Shown here piece after piece: positions 9,078 through 18,122 of a stretch of DNA of 64,000 bases. Under the pieces are notes generated by a model. It did not search any database. It saw only the letters and a program-made list of their open reading frames with translations, and was not told the DNA's origin. Both the position numbers and the translations under genes were made by a program. The stretch is from Candidatus Zixiibacteriota bacterium. Its GTDB lineage: Bacteria; Zixibacteria; MSB-5A5; GN15; JAAZOE01. How positions within the stretch are numbered: the stretch's first letter is position 1; each line of letters begins with the position of its first letter. The stretch is taken from the NCBI GenBank assembly GCA_023138975.1, contig JAGLON010000004.1:172274-236273 (forward strand), given 5' to 3'.

Positions 9078-10391
9078 ATGAAAACAATACTGCTCACGCT
9101 TATTACCTGCATCCTCTTCTCATTACCGGCCATCGCCCAAAATGACGATGTTCAGAACATCGACATTCGATTAAGACCCAATCGAAGCTTCACTGAAACC
9201 GCTCTTGCGGTTGAGGACTTTACTGCCTTTGAAGGAACCAAACTCCTCAAGGCCGACTCAATAATCATGATTCGTATGGCCGAGGTTATCCGAAACGATT
9301 TGGCCTTTTCTCCATTTTACAAGATTGTTGAATTCGATTCGCTGTATATGCGTCATATGGAACTGGAAATCATGACCTTGTTGGGTTGGAATCAACTTGG
9401 CGCCGAATATGTCATCAAGGGCGAAGGCGAATTCAGGCGCAATGAAATTACTTTCAGGTATAAATTGTATTCGGCTGTAACGGGTCGGATTTTTGCTCGC
9501 GGAAAATTCCGCTCACCTGTAAATAATTATCGACGCCTGGCTCATACCGTTGCCAATGATATTATCTATTATTTGACCGGTGAAAAGGGAATCTTTGATA
9601 CGCGAGTTTGTTTTATTTCTAAGAGGACCGGCAATAAAGAGCTATTCCTGTGCGACTATGACGGTGCGAATATTTATCAATTGACCAATAATAAATCAAT
9701 CAACCTCTCCCCCTGTTTTGATCCGGAAGGGAGAAAGGTGCTTTTTACATCCTACATGCATGACGATCCACAATTATACCAATACGATTTAGTCTCCGGT
9801 GATATTGATCAGTTGGCCGCTTATCCCGGTATCAATTCGGCGGCCCGAGTTTCACCCGACGGCAAGTATATTGTGGCAGCACTATCCCGAGATGGTAATG
9901 CTGAGCTGTATTTGTTGTACCGGGATGGTAAAATAAAACGGCGTCTGACTTATACTAATTCGATTGAATCGAGCCCCTGTTGGTCACCGACAGGTAAGGA
10001 AATCGCCTTTACTTCCGACCGAACCGGATCACCACAATTATATATAATGGATATTGACGGCGTTAACGTGCGCCGCTTATCGTATCAGGGCAGTTATAAC
10101 GATTCACCGGACTGGGCGCCGAAAGGTGATGAGATCGTTTATTTAAGCCGGGTTAACGGTCGTTTTAACATCTGTACGATAGACATCACCGGAATAAATC
10201 ATAAAGTCCTCACCAATCGCGGCAATAACGAAAACCCTCATTGGTCGCCCGATGGAAACCATATCATCTTCTCCTCAACCCGTACCGGTACTAAGGAAAT
10301 CTATATCATGGATAGGTTCGGTTTTAAGGAAAAACGATTGAGCACTGGCGGGGGTAATTCTAACCCGGCCTGGACCGGCTATATCCGATAG
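9078..10391 (+). CDS. tolB: TolB periplasmic beta-propeller
   Basis: An open frame exists from 9027, but the start is placed at ATG 9078, where a signal peptide begins (MKTILLTLITCILFSLPAIAQ); this leaves 437 residues. The N-terminal domain (about 25-175) contains the FYKIVEF and GAEYVIKGEGEF elements of TolB. The C-terminal half carries repeated WD40-like PD40 motifs (SPCFDPEGRKVLFTSY, SPDGKYIVAALS, SPCWSPTGKEIAFTSDRTG, NPHWSPDGNHIIFSS). TolB binds Pal and TolA in the periplasm. It follows the tolA-like gene by 4 bp. Confidence 0.95.
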   Translation: MKTILLTLITCILFSLPAIAQNDDVQNIDIRLRPNRSFTETALAVEDFTAFEGTKLLKADSIIMIRMAEVIRNDLAFSPFYKIVEFDSLYMRHMELEIMTLLGWNQLGAEYVIKGEGEFRRNEITFRYKLYSAVTGRIFARGKFRSPVNNYRRLAHTVANDIIYYLTGEKGIFDTRVCFISKRTGNKELFLCDYDGANIYQLTNNKSINLSPCFDPEGRKVLFTSYMHDDPQLYQYDLVSGDIDQLAAYPGINSAARVSPDGKYIVAALSRDGNAELYLLYRDGKIKRRLTYTNSIESSPCWSPTGKEIAFTSDRTGSPQLYIMDIDGVNVRRLSYQGSYNDSPDWAPKGDEIVYLSRVNGRFNICTIDITGINHKVLTNRGNNENPHWSPDGNHIIFSSTRTGTKEIYIMDRFGFKEKRLSTGGGNSNPAWTGYIR

Positions 10392-10506
10392 ATTTTTAGG
10401 ATATTATTGAGAATTTTGTTGATTTGAATAAATCATTTTCGTACAGTTTTGTAATAATATGGAAAGAATATGAAAAATGGAAGTATAACCCTGTAAGGAG
10501 GGAAAT

Positions 10507-11022
10507 ATGAAAAAGATTCTGCTCATTCTTGGGCTCATTGCCATCATGGCAATTATGAACGGTTGCCCTAAAAAAGTAGCGCCACCGATAGTAGATGATA
10601 CACCAATTGCCGTCGTCGATACGACTCCGCCGCCACCACCTCCGCCACCACCACCGCCACCGCCACCGCCACCAGTAATTGCCGAAAGCGACTTTGTCAC
10701 AGTTTATTTTGATTTTGACAAATATAACATCCGCGGCGACCAGAAAATAGCGCTTGACAAGAATGCCTCCGTCATGAATGAATTCTCTGATGCGGTTATT
10801 AAAATCGAGGGGCATTGTGATGAGCGCGGCACAGTTGAGTATAACCTGGCCTTGGGCGATAAACGCGCCAATACGATTAAAGAATACCTTATCAATTTAG
10901 GTATTAATGCCGACCGTATTGAAATTATCAGTTACGGAAAAGAGCGTCCGGCCGACAACGGTCATGATGAAGACGCATGGGCGAATAATCGCCGGGCTGA
11001 GTTCCGGGTCATTAAGAACTAA
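10507..11022 (+). CDS. pal: Pal, peptidoglycan-associated OmpA-family lipoprotein
   Basis: 171 residues. A lipoprotein signal peptide ends in the lipobox MNGC with Cys20. The linker contains sixteen consecutive prolines (about residues 41-56), unusually pure for Pal. The OmpA-like peptidoglycan-binding domain follows (about 62-170): VYFDFDKYNI, then IEGHCDERGTVEYNLALGDKRA and NNRRAEF. It should anchor the outer membrane to peptidoglycan and bind TolB. A strong ribosome site (AAGGAGGGAAAT) precedes ATG. The 115-bp gap after tolB may hold its own promoter. Confidence 0.95.
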   Translation: MKKILLILGLIAIMAIMNGCPKKVAPPIVDDTPIAVVDTTPPPPPPPPPPPPPPPPVIAESDFVTVYFDFDKYNIRGDQKIALDKNASVMNEFSDAVIKIEGHCDERGTVEYNLALGDKRANTIKEYLINLGINADRIEIISYGKERPADNGHDEDAWANNRRAEFRVIKN

Positions 11023-11033
11023 CCGGAGTTAAT

Positions 11034-11846
11034 GTGAAGAATTTATTGAATGGTAAGGGATATCGTGTCTGCGCGATATCCCTTCTTTGTCTCATCCTCG
11101 CCTTGGCTGGATGCGCGACAAAACAAGGTGTTTTGCGCGTCGAGGAAAAAGTTAATCAGGTTCGCATCGACCAGAAGTTACTAAAATTGCAATTGGATCA
11201 GGTTGATTCATTGATTTCTGGAGGGGCCGAAGCCGATAACCGGCTCCGGGCAGATATACGCTCCTCTATTGATGATTTAAACAACCAATTAACTCAACTG
11301 CAGAATCAAATAACCGATTTGAACCAAATGCTTAATCTGGTTATACAGCGGGTTCAGGCTGGCGGCGGTCAAATGCAGCCTCAGACGGTTCAGATTTCTG
11401 ATTCGGTTCAGCAAATGCAGAATCAAGAAGATTCAACCACGGCTCAAGCCCCTTCAGTTGACTGTCATAATCTTTGGGATACAGCATTTAAAGATATTCG
11501 AAGAGCTCAATATGATATCGCTCTTTCAGGATTTTCAGACTATCTCAAATATTGCCCCGAGGGTCCTCTGGCGGACAACAGTCAGTATTGGATTGCCGAA
11601 TGCTATTATGAAATGGAACTTCATGAACAGGCTATCGCCGAGTACAAAAAACTGCTTGAGAAATATCCTACGACAGAAAAGAAAGCTACCGCGATTTTCA
11701 AAATCGGTCGTTCTTTCGAAAAGCAGGATAATAAAGACGAAGCCTTGAAGTACTACCTGATTCTTCAAAACGATCATCCCGAAACGGTTCAGTTTAATCA
11801 GGTTAAGGATAAAATCGCAGAGTGGCAAACCGCGAAGAAGAATTAG
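11034..11846 (+). CDS. cpoB: CpoB/YbgF, Tol-Pal-associated TPR lipoprotein
   Basis: 270 residues starting at GTG 11034; an ATG two bases upstream is out of frame and followed at once by a stop. Signal peptide with lipobox LAGC (about residue 27). Then comes a coiled-coil rich in Gln/Leu/Asp (about 36-115), the part that trimerises in YbgF, and three tetratricopeptide-like repeats at the end (LWDTAFKDIRRAQYDIALSGF, NSQYWIAECYYEMELHEQAI, ATAIFKIGRSFEKQ). CpoB coordinates peptidoglycan synthesis with outer-membrane constriction in Proteobacteria; the same role is inferred here. It lies 12 bp after pal. Confidence 0.9.
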   Translation: MKNLLNGKGYRVCAISLLCLILALAGCATKQGVLRVEEKVNQVRIDQKLLKLQLDQVDSLISGGAEADNRLRADIRSSIDDLNNQLTQLQNQITDLNQMLNLVIQRVQAGGGQMQPQTVQISDSVQQMQNQEDSTTAQAPSVDCHNLWDTAFKDIRRAQYDIALSGFSDYLKYCPEGPLADNSQYWIAECYYEMELHEQAIAEYKKLLEKYPTTEKKATAIFKIGRSFEKQDNKDEALKYYLILQNDHPETVQFNQVKDKIAEWQTAKKN

Positions 11847-12448
11847 CCGATTCAAACGGTATAATAATTCGAATTGAAACCCCGGCCGAAAAAGAATACT
11901 TCTGCCGGGGTTTTTATCAGATCGAAGAAGATTGCCTGTATATTCCGGTCTTCCCTTCCGGTAAGTTTTATTCTTTTATAGATTCACCTCTCACAGGCAT
12001 CAAGACAAATAGCACTAAAAAACCTTCGACTGGCATTAGCCTCGATATCGACCGCAAAGGCCGGCTATTGTTTATTACAATTAACACTCCCCGAAGATTC
12101 TGGAAAACAGATAATTCACTGGAGATACCCCAATCGCTCGAAACGGCTGAGATACGGTTTCTTACGTTTCGCGAACATGTCAATCCTCCAGTTATAAAAT
12201 ACCGCACCGATAAGAACATTCTCCAGATTGAACTTAACAATAGACATGTCTCAAAAGCCTACCGGGTGGCCGATTCGCTGGTAATTACAGCCTCCAATAA
12301 CGGAGAATTGAATTCTATCTGGTTGAACGATATTATTGATGACCGAGCCGCAAAGAAAATGGCTAAATGGAGAAATGAGCGCTTGGAGGAGAGTAACGAA
12401 GAGAGCTCTAACAACATCGAGAAATTCACTCGAATTGAAATCGAGTAA
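11822..12448 (+). CDS. Unknown protein at end of tol-pal operon
   Basis: 208 residues from GTG 11822, overlapping the end of cpoB by 25 bp. No signal peptide, membrane helix or family motif that I recognise; the C-terminal 40 residues are highly charged (AKKMAKWRNERLEESNEESSN). The overlap, the same strand and the terminator right after it argue that it is a real, translationally coupled last gene of the operon. Function unknown. Confidence 0.6.
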   Translation: MANREEELADSNGIIIRIETPAEKEYFCRGFYQIEEDCLYIPVFPSGKFYSFIDSPLTGIKTNSTKKPSTGISLDIDRKGRLLFITINTPRRFWKTDNSLEIPQSLETAEIRFLTFREHVNPPVIKYRTDKNILQIELNNRHVSKAYRVADSLVITASNNGELNSIWLNDIIDDRAAKKMAKWRNERLEESNEESSNNIEKFTRIEIE

Positions 12449-12453
12449 GCATT

Positions 12454-12484
12454 AAAAAAGCCCCGCAGAAGCGGGGCTTTTTTT
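12454..12484. terminator. Rho-independent terminator between convergent genes
   Basis: AAAAAAGCCCCGC, loop AGAA, GCGGGGCTTTTTTT. It ends the tol-pal operon and, read on the other strand, the ppdK gene that converges on it. Confidence 0.92.
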
Positions 12485-12492
12485 GTGACATC

Positions 12493-15324
12493 TTACTTTT
12501 TCGCTTTTTTCTTAGCCGGCTTTTTTGCCGCCGCTTTCTGGGCGGGTTTTTTCGCGGCAGTTTTCTTGGCCGCTTTTTTCCTCTTTGTCGGCTTAGCAAG
12601 ACTATCTTTTTCCATCAGAGTCGCTTGAGCGGCTACCAGACGGGCAATCGGAACTCGGAACGGAGAACAGGAAACATAATCCAATCCTACCTTGTGGAAG
12701 AATAGAATCGATTCCGGATCGCCGCCATGCTCACCGCAAATACCAACCTTCAGCTTCGGGTTAGTGCTGCGGCCCTTTTCAATACCCATACGGACCAGCT
12801 GACCGACACCAGTAGCATCTAAAGTAACAAATGGATCCTGAGGCAAAATACCTTTATCAGTATAATAGGTCAGGAACTTTCCCGCATCATCGCGAGAAAA
12901 ACCCATCGCCATCTGAGTCAGATCATTGGTGCCAAAGGAGAAGAACTCCGCCTCGACACTGATTTCATCAGCGGTCAATGCAGCTCTCGGAATCTCAATC
13001 ATAGTCCCGATCATGTACTTAACTTTGGCTTTACGGCGACTAATGACTTCATTTGCGATACGTTCAGCGACTTCCTTCTGATTCTTATACTCATTAATGT
13101 GACCAATAAGCGGAATCATGATTTCCGGAAATACTTTTTTGCCTTTCTTGGTAACTTCGCAAGCTGCTTCAATAATCGCGCGGACCTGCATCTCAGTGAT
13201 TTCAGGATAAACGATTCCGAGGCGACAGCCGCGATGGCCGAGCATCGGGTTCATCTCATGTAAATCATCAATGCGAGTCAGCATCAAATTAATAGAAGCA
13301 AGCTGATCGTCATAATCCTCACTGTTCTTATCAAGAAGATCAATGCGCGCTTCAACGTCTTCCTTGTTCGGAAGGAATTCGTGGAGTGGAGGATCAAGAG
13401 TTCGAATAGTAACCGGAAGACCGTTCATCGCCTCAAAGATTTTCTTAAAATCATTGCGCTGGAACGGAAGCAGTTTATCCAAAGCAGCTTGACGGTCGAC
13501 TGTGGTCTCGGCTAGAATCATTTCCTGCACGATCGGCAGACGCTCTTCGGAGAAGAACATATGCTCAGTACGGCAGAGGCCAATACCCTCTGCGCCAAAT
13601 GAAATTGCCTTTAAGGAATCTTTGGGTGAGTCGGCGTTGGTGCGAACTCCCAAACGGCGATACTCGTCAGCCCATTTCATTAATTCGGCAAATTCACCGG
13701 AGAGCTCCGGATCAATAGTCGGTACCAAGCCGATAATAACTTCACCGGTGGAACCGTTAATGGTTATAATTTCGCCTTCCTTGATGATAAGCTTGCCAAT
13801 CTGGAACTGTTTCTTTTTCTCATCGACACGAATCTGCTCACAACCAGCCACACACGGTTTACCCATACCGCGGGCAACAACCGCCGCGTGTGAAGTCATT
13901 CCGCCTCGGCTGGTAAGAATACCGGCAGCGGCGTTCATACCTTCAATATCATCCGGGTTAGTTTCCTGACGAACCAGAATACATTTTTTCTTGGACGATA
14001 GCTTAACCGCATCTTCAGCTGTAAATACAGCCTGTCCTGAACCGGCGCCAGGTGAGGCCGCTAAGCCTTTGGCTACGGCTTTGTATTTGGCCTTGGGGTC
14101 CAGACGTGGATGCAGTAAATGATCAAGCTGAGGAGCTTCAATGCGCATTACCGCTTCTTCCTTCGAGAGAAGACCTTCTTTGACCATATCGGTCGCTATC
14201 TTCAGGGCCGCCTGCACAGTACGTTTACCGGAGCGGGTCTGAAGCATATAGAGCGTACCTTCCTGAATCGTAAACTCGAAATCCTGAACGTCGCGATAAT
14301 GAGCTTCCAGACGATCAGTGATGTCTTTAAGCTGCTTGAAAACATCAGGCATATCTTTCTTCAGATTAATAATCGGAGATGGCGTACGGATACCGGCAAC
14401 GACATCTTCACCCTGCGCGTTAAGCAGATACTCGCCGTAGAAAACCTTCTCGCCCGAACCGGGATCGCGGGTAAAGCCCACGCCGGTACCGGAAGTATTA
14501 CCCATGTTACCATAAACCATTGCCTGGACGTTGACTGCCGTTCCCAAATTAGATGGAATATTATTCAAGCGGCGGTAGCTGATGGCCCGGGGATTATTCC
14601 AGGAACGAAAGACCGCGTCGCGGGACAAAGCCAACTGAACATACGGATCTTCCGGGAACTCTTCACCGGTTTTCTTCTTGATGATTTTCTTGAACTGCTT
14701 GACGATATCCTCAAGGTCGCCGACCTGAAGTGAGCTGTCTTTCTTAATCTTTTTCTCTTTTTTCTTCTTTTCGATAACCTCTTCGAAGGCATCTTTATCT
14801 ATGCCAAGAACAACATTACCAAACATGGAAATAAAACGACGATAGTTATCGTAACCGAAACGAGGATTTTTGGTCTTCTCAATAAAGCCAGCCAGAGTCT
14901 CATCGTTCAATCCCAGATTCAAGACAGTGTCCATCATGCCCGGCATTGAGAATTTAGCGCCGGAACGAACTGAAACAAGTAGCGGGTTTTTGGGATCACC
15001 GAATTTGGAACCCATTATTTTTTCCATCTTGGTCAGATATGTTTTCATATCTTTTTCAAACCAAGTTGGTAAACTCATATCCGCTTCGTAATACATGTGG
15101 CATGTATCAGTAGTAATTGTAAATCCCGGAGGAACCGGAATATTGATGTTAGTCATTTCGGCCAGACCGGCACCTTTGCCGCCCAGCAAATCTTTCATGT
15201 CACCTTTGCCTTCGGCCTTACCCCCACCGAAGAAATAAATCATTTTCGGGTGCGCTTTGGAATTAACCTTTTTCGCAGTTTTCCCGGATTTAGTTGACTT
15301 ACTAGCCTTTGTAGATTTTGCCAT
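12493..15324 (-). CDS. ppdK: Pyruvate, phosphate dikinase with lysine-rich tails
   Basis: Interconverts pyruvate + ATP + phosphate and phosphoenolpyruvate + AMP + diphosphate in the cytoplasm. An open frame begins at 15339, but ATG 15324 has GGAG at proper distance, giving 943 residues. The N-terminal ATP-grasp part has GGKGAGLAEM and GFTRDPGSGEKVFYGEY. The swivelling domain has the phosphohistidine motif GGMTSHAAVVARGMGKPC (His about 479). The C-terminal PEP/pyruvate barrel contains ICGEHGGDPESI with the catalytic Cys. Odd features are a basic N-terminal extension (about 25 residues, AKSTKASKSTKSGKTAKK) and a C-terminal tail of about 35 residues of AAKKPAKK-type repeats like histone H1. Family length is about 870-880, so the extensions account for the excess. 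Confidence 0.96.
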   Translation of the reverse strand: MAKSTKASKSTKSGKTAKKVNSKAHPKMIYFFGGGKAEGKGDMKDLLGGKGAGLAEMTNINIPVPPGFTITTDTCHMYYEADMSLPTWFEKDMKTYLTKMEKIMGSKFGDPKNPLLVSVRSGAKFSMPGMMDTVLNLGLNDETLAGFIEKTKNPRFGYDNYRRFISMFGNVVLGIDKDAFEEVIEKKKKEKKIKKDSSLQVGDLEDIVKQFKKIIKKKTGEEFPEDPYVQLALSRDAVFRSWNNPRAISYRRLNNIPSNLGTAVNVQAMVYGNMGNTSGTGVGFTRDPGSGEKVFYGEYLLNAQGEDVVAGIRTPSPIINLKKDMPDVFKQLKDITDRLEAHYRDVQDFEFTIQEGTLYMLQTRSGKRTVQAALKIATDMVKEGLLSKEEAVMRIEAPQLDHLLHPRLDPKAKYKAVAKGLAASPGAGSGQAVFTAEDAVKLSSKKKCILVRQETNPDDIEGMNAAAGILTSRGGMTSHAAVVARGMGKPCVAGCEQIRVDEKKKQFQIGKLIIKEGEIITINGSTGEVIIGLVPTIDPELSGEFAELMKWADEYRRLGVRTNADSPKDSLKAISFGAEGIGLCRTEHMFFSEERLPIVQEMILAETTVDRQAALDKLLPFQRNDFKKIFEAMNGLPVTIRTLDPPLHEFLPNKEDVEARIDLLDKNSEDYDDQLASINLMLTRIDDLHEMNPMLGHRGCRLGIVYPEITEMQVRAIIEAACEVTKKGKKVFPEIMIPLIGHINEYKNQKEVAERIANEVISRRKAKVKYMIGTMIEIPRAALTADEISVEAEFFSFGTNDLTQMAMGFSRDDAGKFLTYYTDKGILPQDPFVTLDATGVGQLVRMGIEKGRSTNPKLKVGICGEHGGDPESILFFHKVGLDYVSCSPFRVPIARLVAAQATLMEKDSLAKPTKRKKAAKKTAAKKPAQKAAAKKPAKKKAKK

Positions 15325-15670
15325 GACACTAAGCTCCATATTAATAAATCACGTGTAAAATTGTTGGGGGAATGTACTAAATTTTATGGGCTGTACGCAA
15401 GTATAAAGGTAACTATTTGAATATTCAGACAGTCTAAAATTAAGTTTTTCCTCTTTCCGAAAAAATCCCCTTTTTACCGACAATCCTGACGGCTGTCCCA
15501 TTTTGTCGGCAAAAACAGAGACGAAATTAACACATCAAACTCAAAAATAGCCCTGAACAACATCCATTAATATCGATGTTTCGTGACAGGCATAAACCGG
15601 CAGAAGCGGCCTTTCAACCGCCTCGCTCAAATTTGTGCTCTTAGATTATCAGAGGAACAGAAAAGTATTC
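15325..15670. other. Upstream region of ppdK, no gene seen
   Basis: About 345 bp between ppdK and a small basic protein on the same strand. It should contain the ppdK promoter and leader, but I see no clear paired boxes, terminator or structured RNA. Confidence 0.4.
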
Positions 15671-15985
15671 CTACATAGTAAACAATCGCTCGCCGGAAAT
15701 TATCTTCTCCAGCATTTTGACCGTCTTCTCAACCGGGGCTTCCATGAGATCACAAGTATTGAAAGTCATCCTGGTTGCATCTCGCGGACAATCAAAATTT
15801 GCCTTACCTCGACCGCCTCGTTTTTTCTTGTGAGTCAAATTATACAACCGCTGATACTCTTTTGCTTTTTCTTTATGCATCTGATAATAGCGGCGCTGAT
15901 ACTCCCTGCGCGCCTCAGCGGTCAAAAGCTTCCCCTTCTTTTGTGACTCACCACCTTCGGCAGAAGAATCTGTATTCCGTGCCAT
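15671..15985 (-). CDS. Small basic protein, unknown
   Basis: 104 residues, strongly basic. It has an amphipathic, aromatic-rich repeat (EYQRRYYQMHKEKAKEYQRLYN, residues about 29-50, in which EYQR..Y recurs) followed by KKKRGGRGK, and a C-terminal part with two cysteines (FDCPRD, FNTCDLM). The composition suggests nucleic-acid or ribosome binding, which is inference only. A good ribosome site (GCGAGGTAGAGA before ATG) supports that it is real. It stands alone on the minus strand. Confidence 0.6.
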   Translation of the reverse strand: MARNTDSSAEGGESQKKGKLLTAEARREYQRRYYQMHKEKAKEYQRLYNLTHKKKRGGRGKANFDCPRDATRMTFNTCDLMEAPVEKTVKMLEKIISGERLFTM

Positions 15986-16443
15986 TCTCTACCTCGCTTT
16001 CGCGTTTAAATAGCAAACTCCATGTAAGAAAAAAGAACAGCCGTAAGTATCCCTGATGTATAGAGTTCCCTCACAAGACAAAGTAACTTCCCTGCTGTGA
16101 TTTGTCAAGCATTTTCTTTGTACTTTTGAAAAAACTACACGCATATCATTTTATATCCGAACAAGTTACCCCACGCACAAAAACGAATTTATTACAACTC
16201 AATGCCTCTCTTAGCATTACACGAGCACACTAACCCCTCACTTGACAACATAAACTAACTCGTGCGAGAGACACCGCCACGACGCTCATTTTACAGGATT
16301 TAATTTGAAAGAAGGCCCAGAAGTAATTCTGTTTCCCCACCTCCTATATATAGATATACTACTTAATCGAAGAATTGTTCAAGACTTTTTTAACTTTTTT
16401 CAAAAAAAACGCTTTCCATCATAATCACACCGTTAGTTCCCAC
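15986..16443. other. Intergenic stretch without recognisable content
   Basis: About 460 bp, AT-rich. No frame with a ribosome site, no tRNA-like cloverleaf and no strong hairpin until the terminator at its end. Confidence 0.4.
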
Positions 16444-16444
16444 A

Positions 16445-16473
16445 AAAAAACCCCGGATTTCCCGGGGTTTTTT
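16445..16473 (-). terminator. Terminator of the twelve-gene membrane operon
   Basis: AAAAAACCCCGG, loop ATTTC, CCGGGGTTTTTT, 15 bp beyond the stop of the last cassette gene (16488). It is the first clear terminator on this strand after 27.2 kb, which supports one transcript for all twelve genes. Confidence 0.88.
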
Positions 16474-16487
16474 AATATTACTATATC

Positions 16488-17264
16488 TTAAACTGCTTCG
16501 GTTGGCTTTTTCCTCATATGACGTATCATTTCGATCAGTACCAGAAGCACGATAAACAGAACGAATATCCATACAATAGCGCTCATACCTCCGCCGCCTT
16601 CAATACCAGTGCTAGCCCAATCTCGAATAGTCTGAACACGTTGAATAAACAACGAGATACGCCCCATTACGGTATAACCGAACGAAGCGCCGAAACCAAT
16701 CATCAGGGTATAAATGCCGACTTTGGCAACAGTGCCAAACACACCCTTGTGCGGGACGGAGAAGAAGAAATAGAACAAGCCGGTCAAAACACCGATAATA
16801 ATGATTATCTCCGAAATCCCATTCCAGAAGCCGCCAGCCATTGCAGAAAAATCAGGGCTGATAAACGTATTGAACAGCTGTTCATTGACCCTGTTCTTCA
16901 TTTCCAGCGGAATCGCGGCGCCCATCGAGATACCGATATAGAATGCAATCGGATAACGCGAGAGCCAGGCTTTCTTTTTAGAAAACCGGAACCACATCAT
17001 AAGCCCAAGAATCCCCGGGAATATGTACCACCATTTACCGCCCCAGAATTGCCACCACGGTTGCCCAATCCAGATGCGGTCAATCAATGTCGGCAGGAGG
17101 CCGGTGTACCATAAAATAATGGTCATGTAACCGGTAGCAATACCAACATAAAGACTCTCAGTAAACCGGTAGAACGGGTTATCTTTATACAAAAACGAAA
17201 ATACTGATAGTGTCAATCCCACACTCAGGGTTGTCCAAAGAAATATTCTCCATTCTGATTCCAT
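16488..17264 (-). CDS. Cassette 3 protein D: multi-TM membrane protein
   Basis: 258 residues, about seven membrane helices. It shares with the two other D proteins the N-terminal SFLYKDNPFYRFTESLYVG block, YFFFSVPHKGVFGTVAKVG, and FGASFGYTVMGRISLF near the end. Unlike the other two it goes on for about 45 residues with a further helix (about 228-248, AIVWIFVLFIVLLVLIEM) and a basic tail, so its C-terminus is probably cytoplasmic. Its start overlaps the stop of cassette 3 C by one base. Last gene of the twelve-gene operon. No known family or function recognised. Confidence 0.8.
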   Translation of the reverse strand: MESEWRIFLWTTLSVGLTLSVFSFLYKDNPFYRFTESLYVGIATGYMTIILWYTGLLPTLIDRIWIGQPWWQFWGGKWWYIFPGILGLMMWFRFSKKKAWLSRYPIAFYIGISMGAAIPLEMKNRVNEQLFNTFISPDFSAMAGGFWNGISEIIIIIGVLTGLFYFFFSVPHKGVFGTVAKVGIYTLMIGFGASFGYTVMGRISLFIQRVQTIRDWASTGIEGGGGMSAIVWIFVLFIVLLVLIEMIRHMRKKPTEAV

Positions 17265-18109
17265 TAGCTCACCCCTCCTTTCCTGCGGGATATAAAGTAT
17301 CCGATATTACCAATGATGATGAAGACGATGATGACAATGTGCGCCCAGACCTGGACCTTCATTGCCTCCATTGCCGGCCCCGGTTTCTTAACCAGCAATT
17401 CATATTCCGCGGCCCCCAGCATTCCTCCCATCAAACCAAAGATCTGACCCGACCTTAAATATTGGTAATAATCGGCGGCCATAACTCCGGTCAATCCGAC
17501 AGCCAGTTCAACATCGTAACGCCCGTTGGCGTACGATATCCAGAAGTCAACCCCACTGGTACCGGTAATTAGAATGACGCCTTTGACATCATCGTAATTA
17601 ATTATGCCCTTCATAATCGGAAGATCATCAACCGGTGTACCATAGTAATCCTGCGGGAACGAGATTCGGTAATTCTGCCCCATACTCAGTATCACGATTC
17701 CCGGATACGGTTTATAGCCGAGAAAAGCCACATCTTCCCCGTAAACCAATTCCTTGCCGTAGAGGATGCGAACCGAGTCCATAATGTCGAGCATCGCCTT
17801 CTCGGCCATACCGGGTCCATTGATGGACAGAGCAGTTATAATGACTTTGACATCCTTTTTAAATGCCTGCTCCAGAATTGCATACGTCATTGGATGCATT
17901 TCTGCGATTGTGCCCGGATCATAGTCGATACTCATCTGGATATAATCGCCCGGCTCCAGAGCTTCCATGAAATCATACACCGACTGCACTTCCTTGTTGA
18001 TGCGCAGTGGCGTTTTGAAGTCCACGAGGAGGGCAATAATTACTACAACCGCAAGGATTAAAAACACCCATCGCCGGTCGAGTTTGGATAGTTTCTCAAA
18101 AATATTCAT
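17264..18109 (-). CDS. Cassette 3 protein C: TM-anchored extracytoplasmic domain protein
   Basis: Start set at ATG 18109, where GGGAGG precedes by a good distance, rather than GTG 18130; 281 residues. A single N-terminal helix (about 14-31, WVFLILAVVVIIALLVDF) is preceded by a basic stretch. A soluble domain (about 40-245) follows with SIDYDPGTIAEMHPM, YGEDVAFLGY and GQIFGLMGGMLGAAEYE. A C-terminal helix (about 257-275) ends in SRRKGG. By the positive-inside rule the central domain lies outside the cytoplasm. It is the shortest of the three C proteins and has one N-terminal helix where the others have two or three. Function unknown. Confidence 0.8.
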   Translation of the reverse strand: MNIFEKLSKLDRRWVFLILAVVVIIALLVDFKTPLRINKEVQSVYDFMEALEPGDYIQMSIDYDPGTIAEMHPMTYAILEQAFKKDVKVIITALSINGPGMAEKAMLDIMDSVRILYGKELVYGEDVAFLGYKPYPGIVILSMGQNYRISFPQDYYGTPVDDLPIMKGIINYDDVKGVILITGTSGVDFWISYANGRYDVELAVGLTGVMAADYYQYLRSGQIFGLMGGMLGAAEYELLVKKPGPAMEAMKVQVWAHIVIIVFIIIGNIGYFISRRKGGVS

Positions 18110-18122
18110 AAATTGGCCTCCC

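Noticed and set aside
10404..10815. Minus-strand frames opposite pal with long glycine or tryptophan/arginine runs
   Set aside because: They are the reverse reading of the polyproline codons of pal; no ribosome site and no sensible protein.
14119..14733. 204-codon plus-strand frame inside ppdK
   Set aside because: Antisense shadow of a well-supported enzyme gene; no start signals or family motif.
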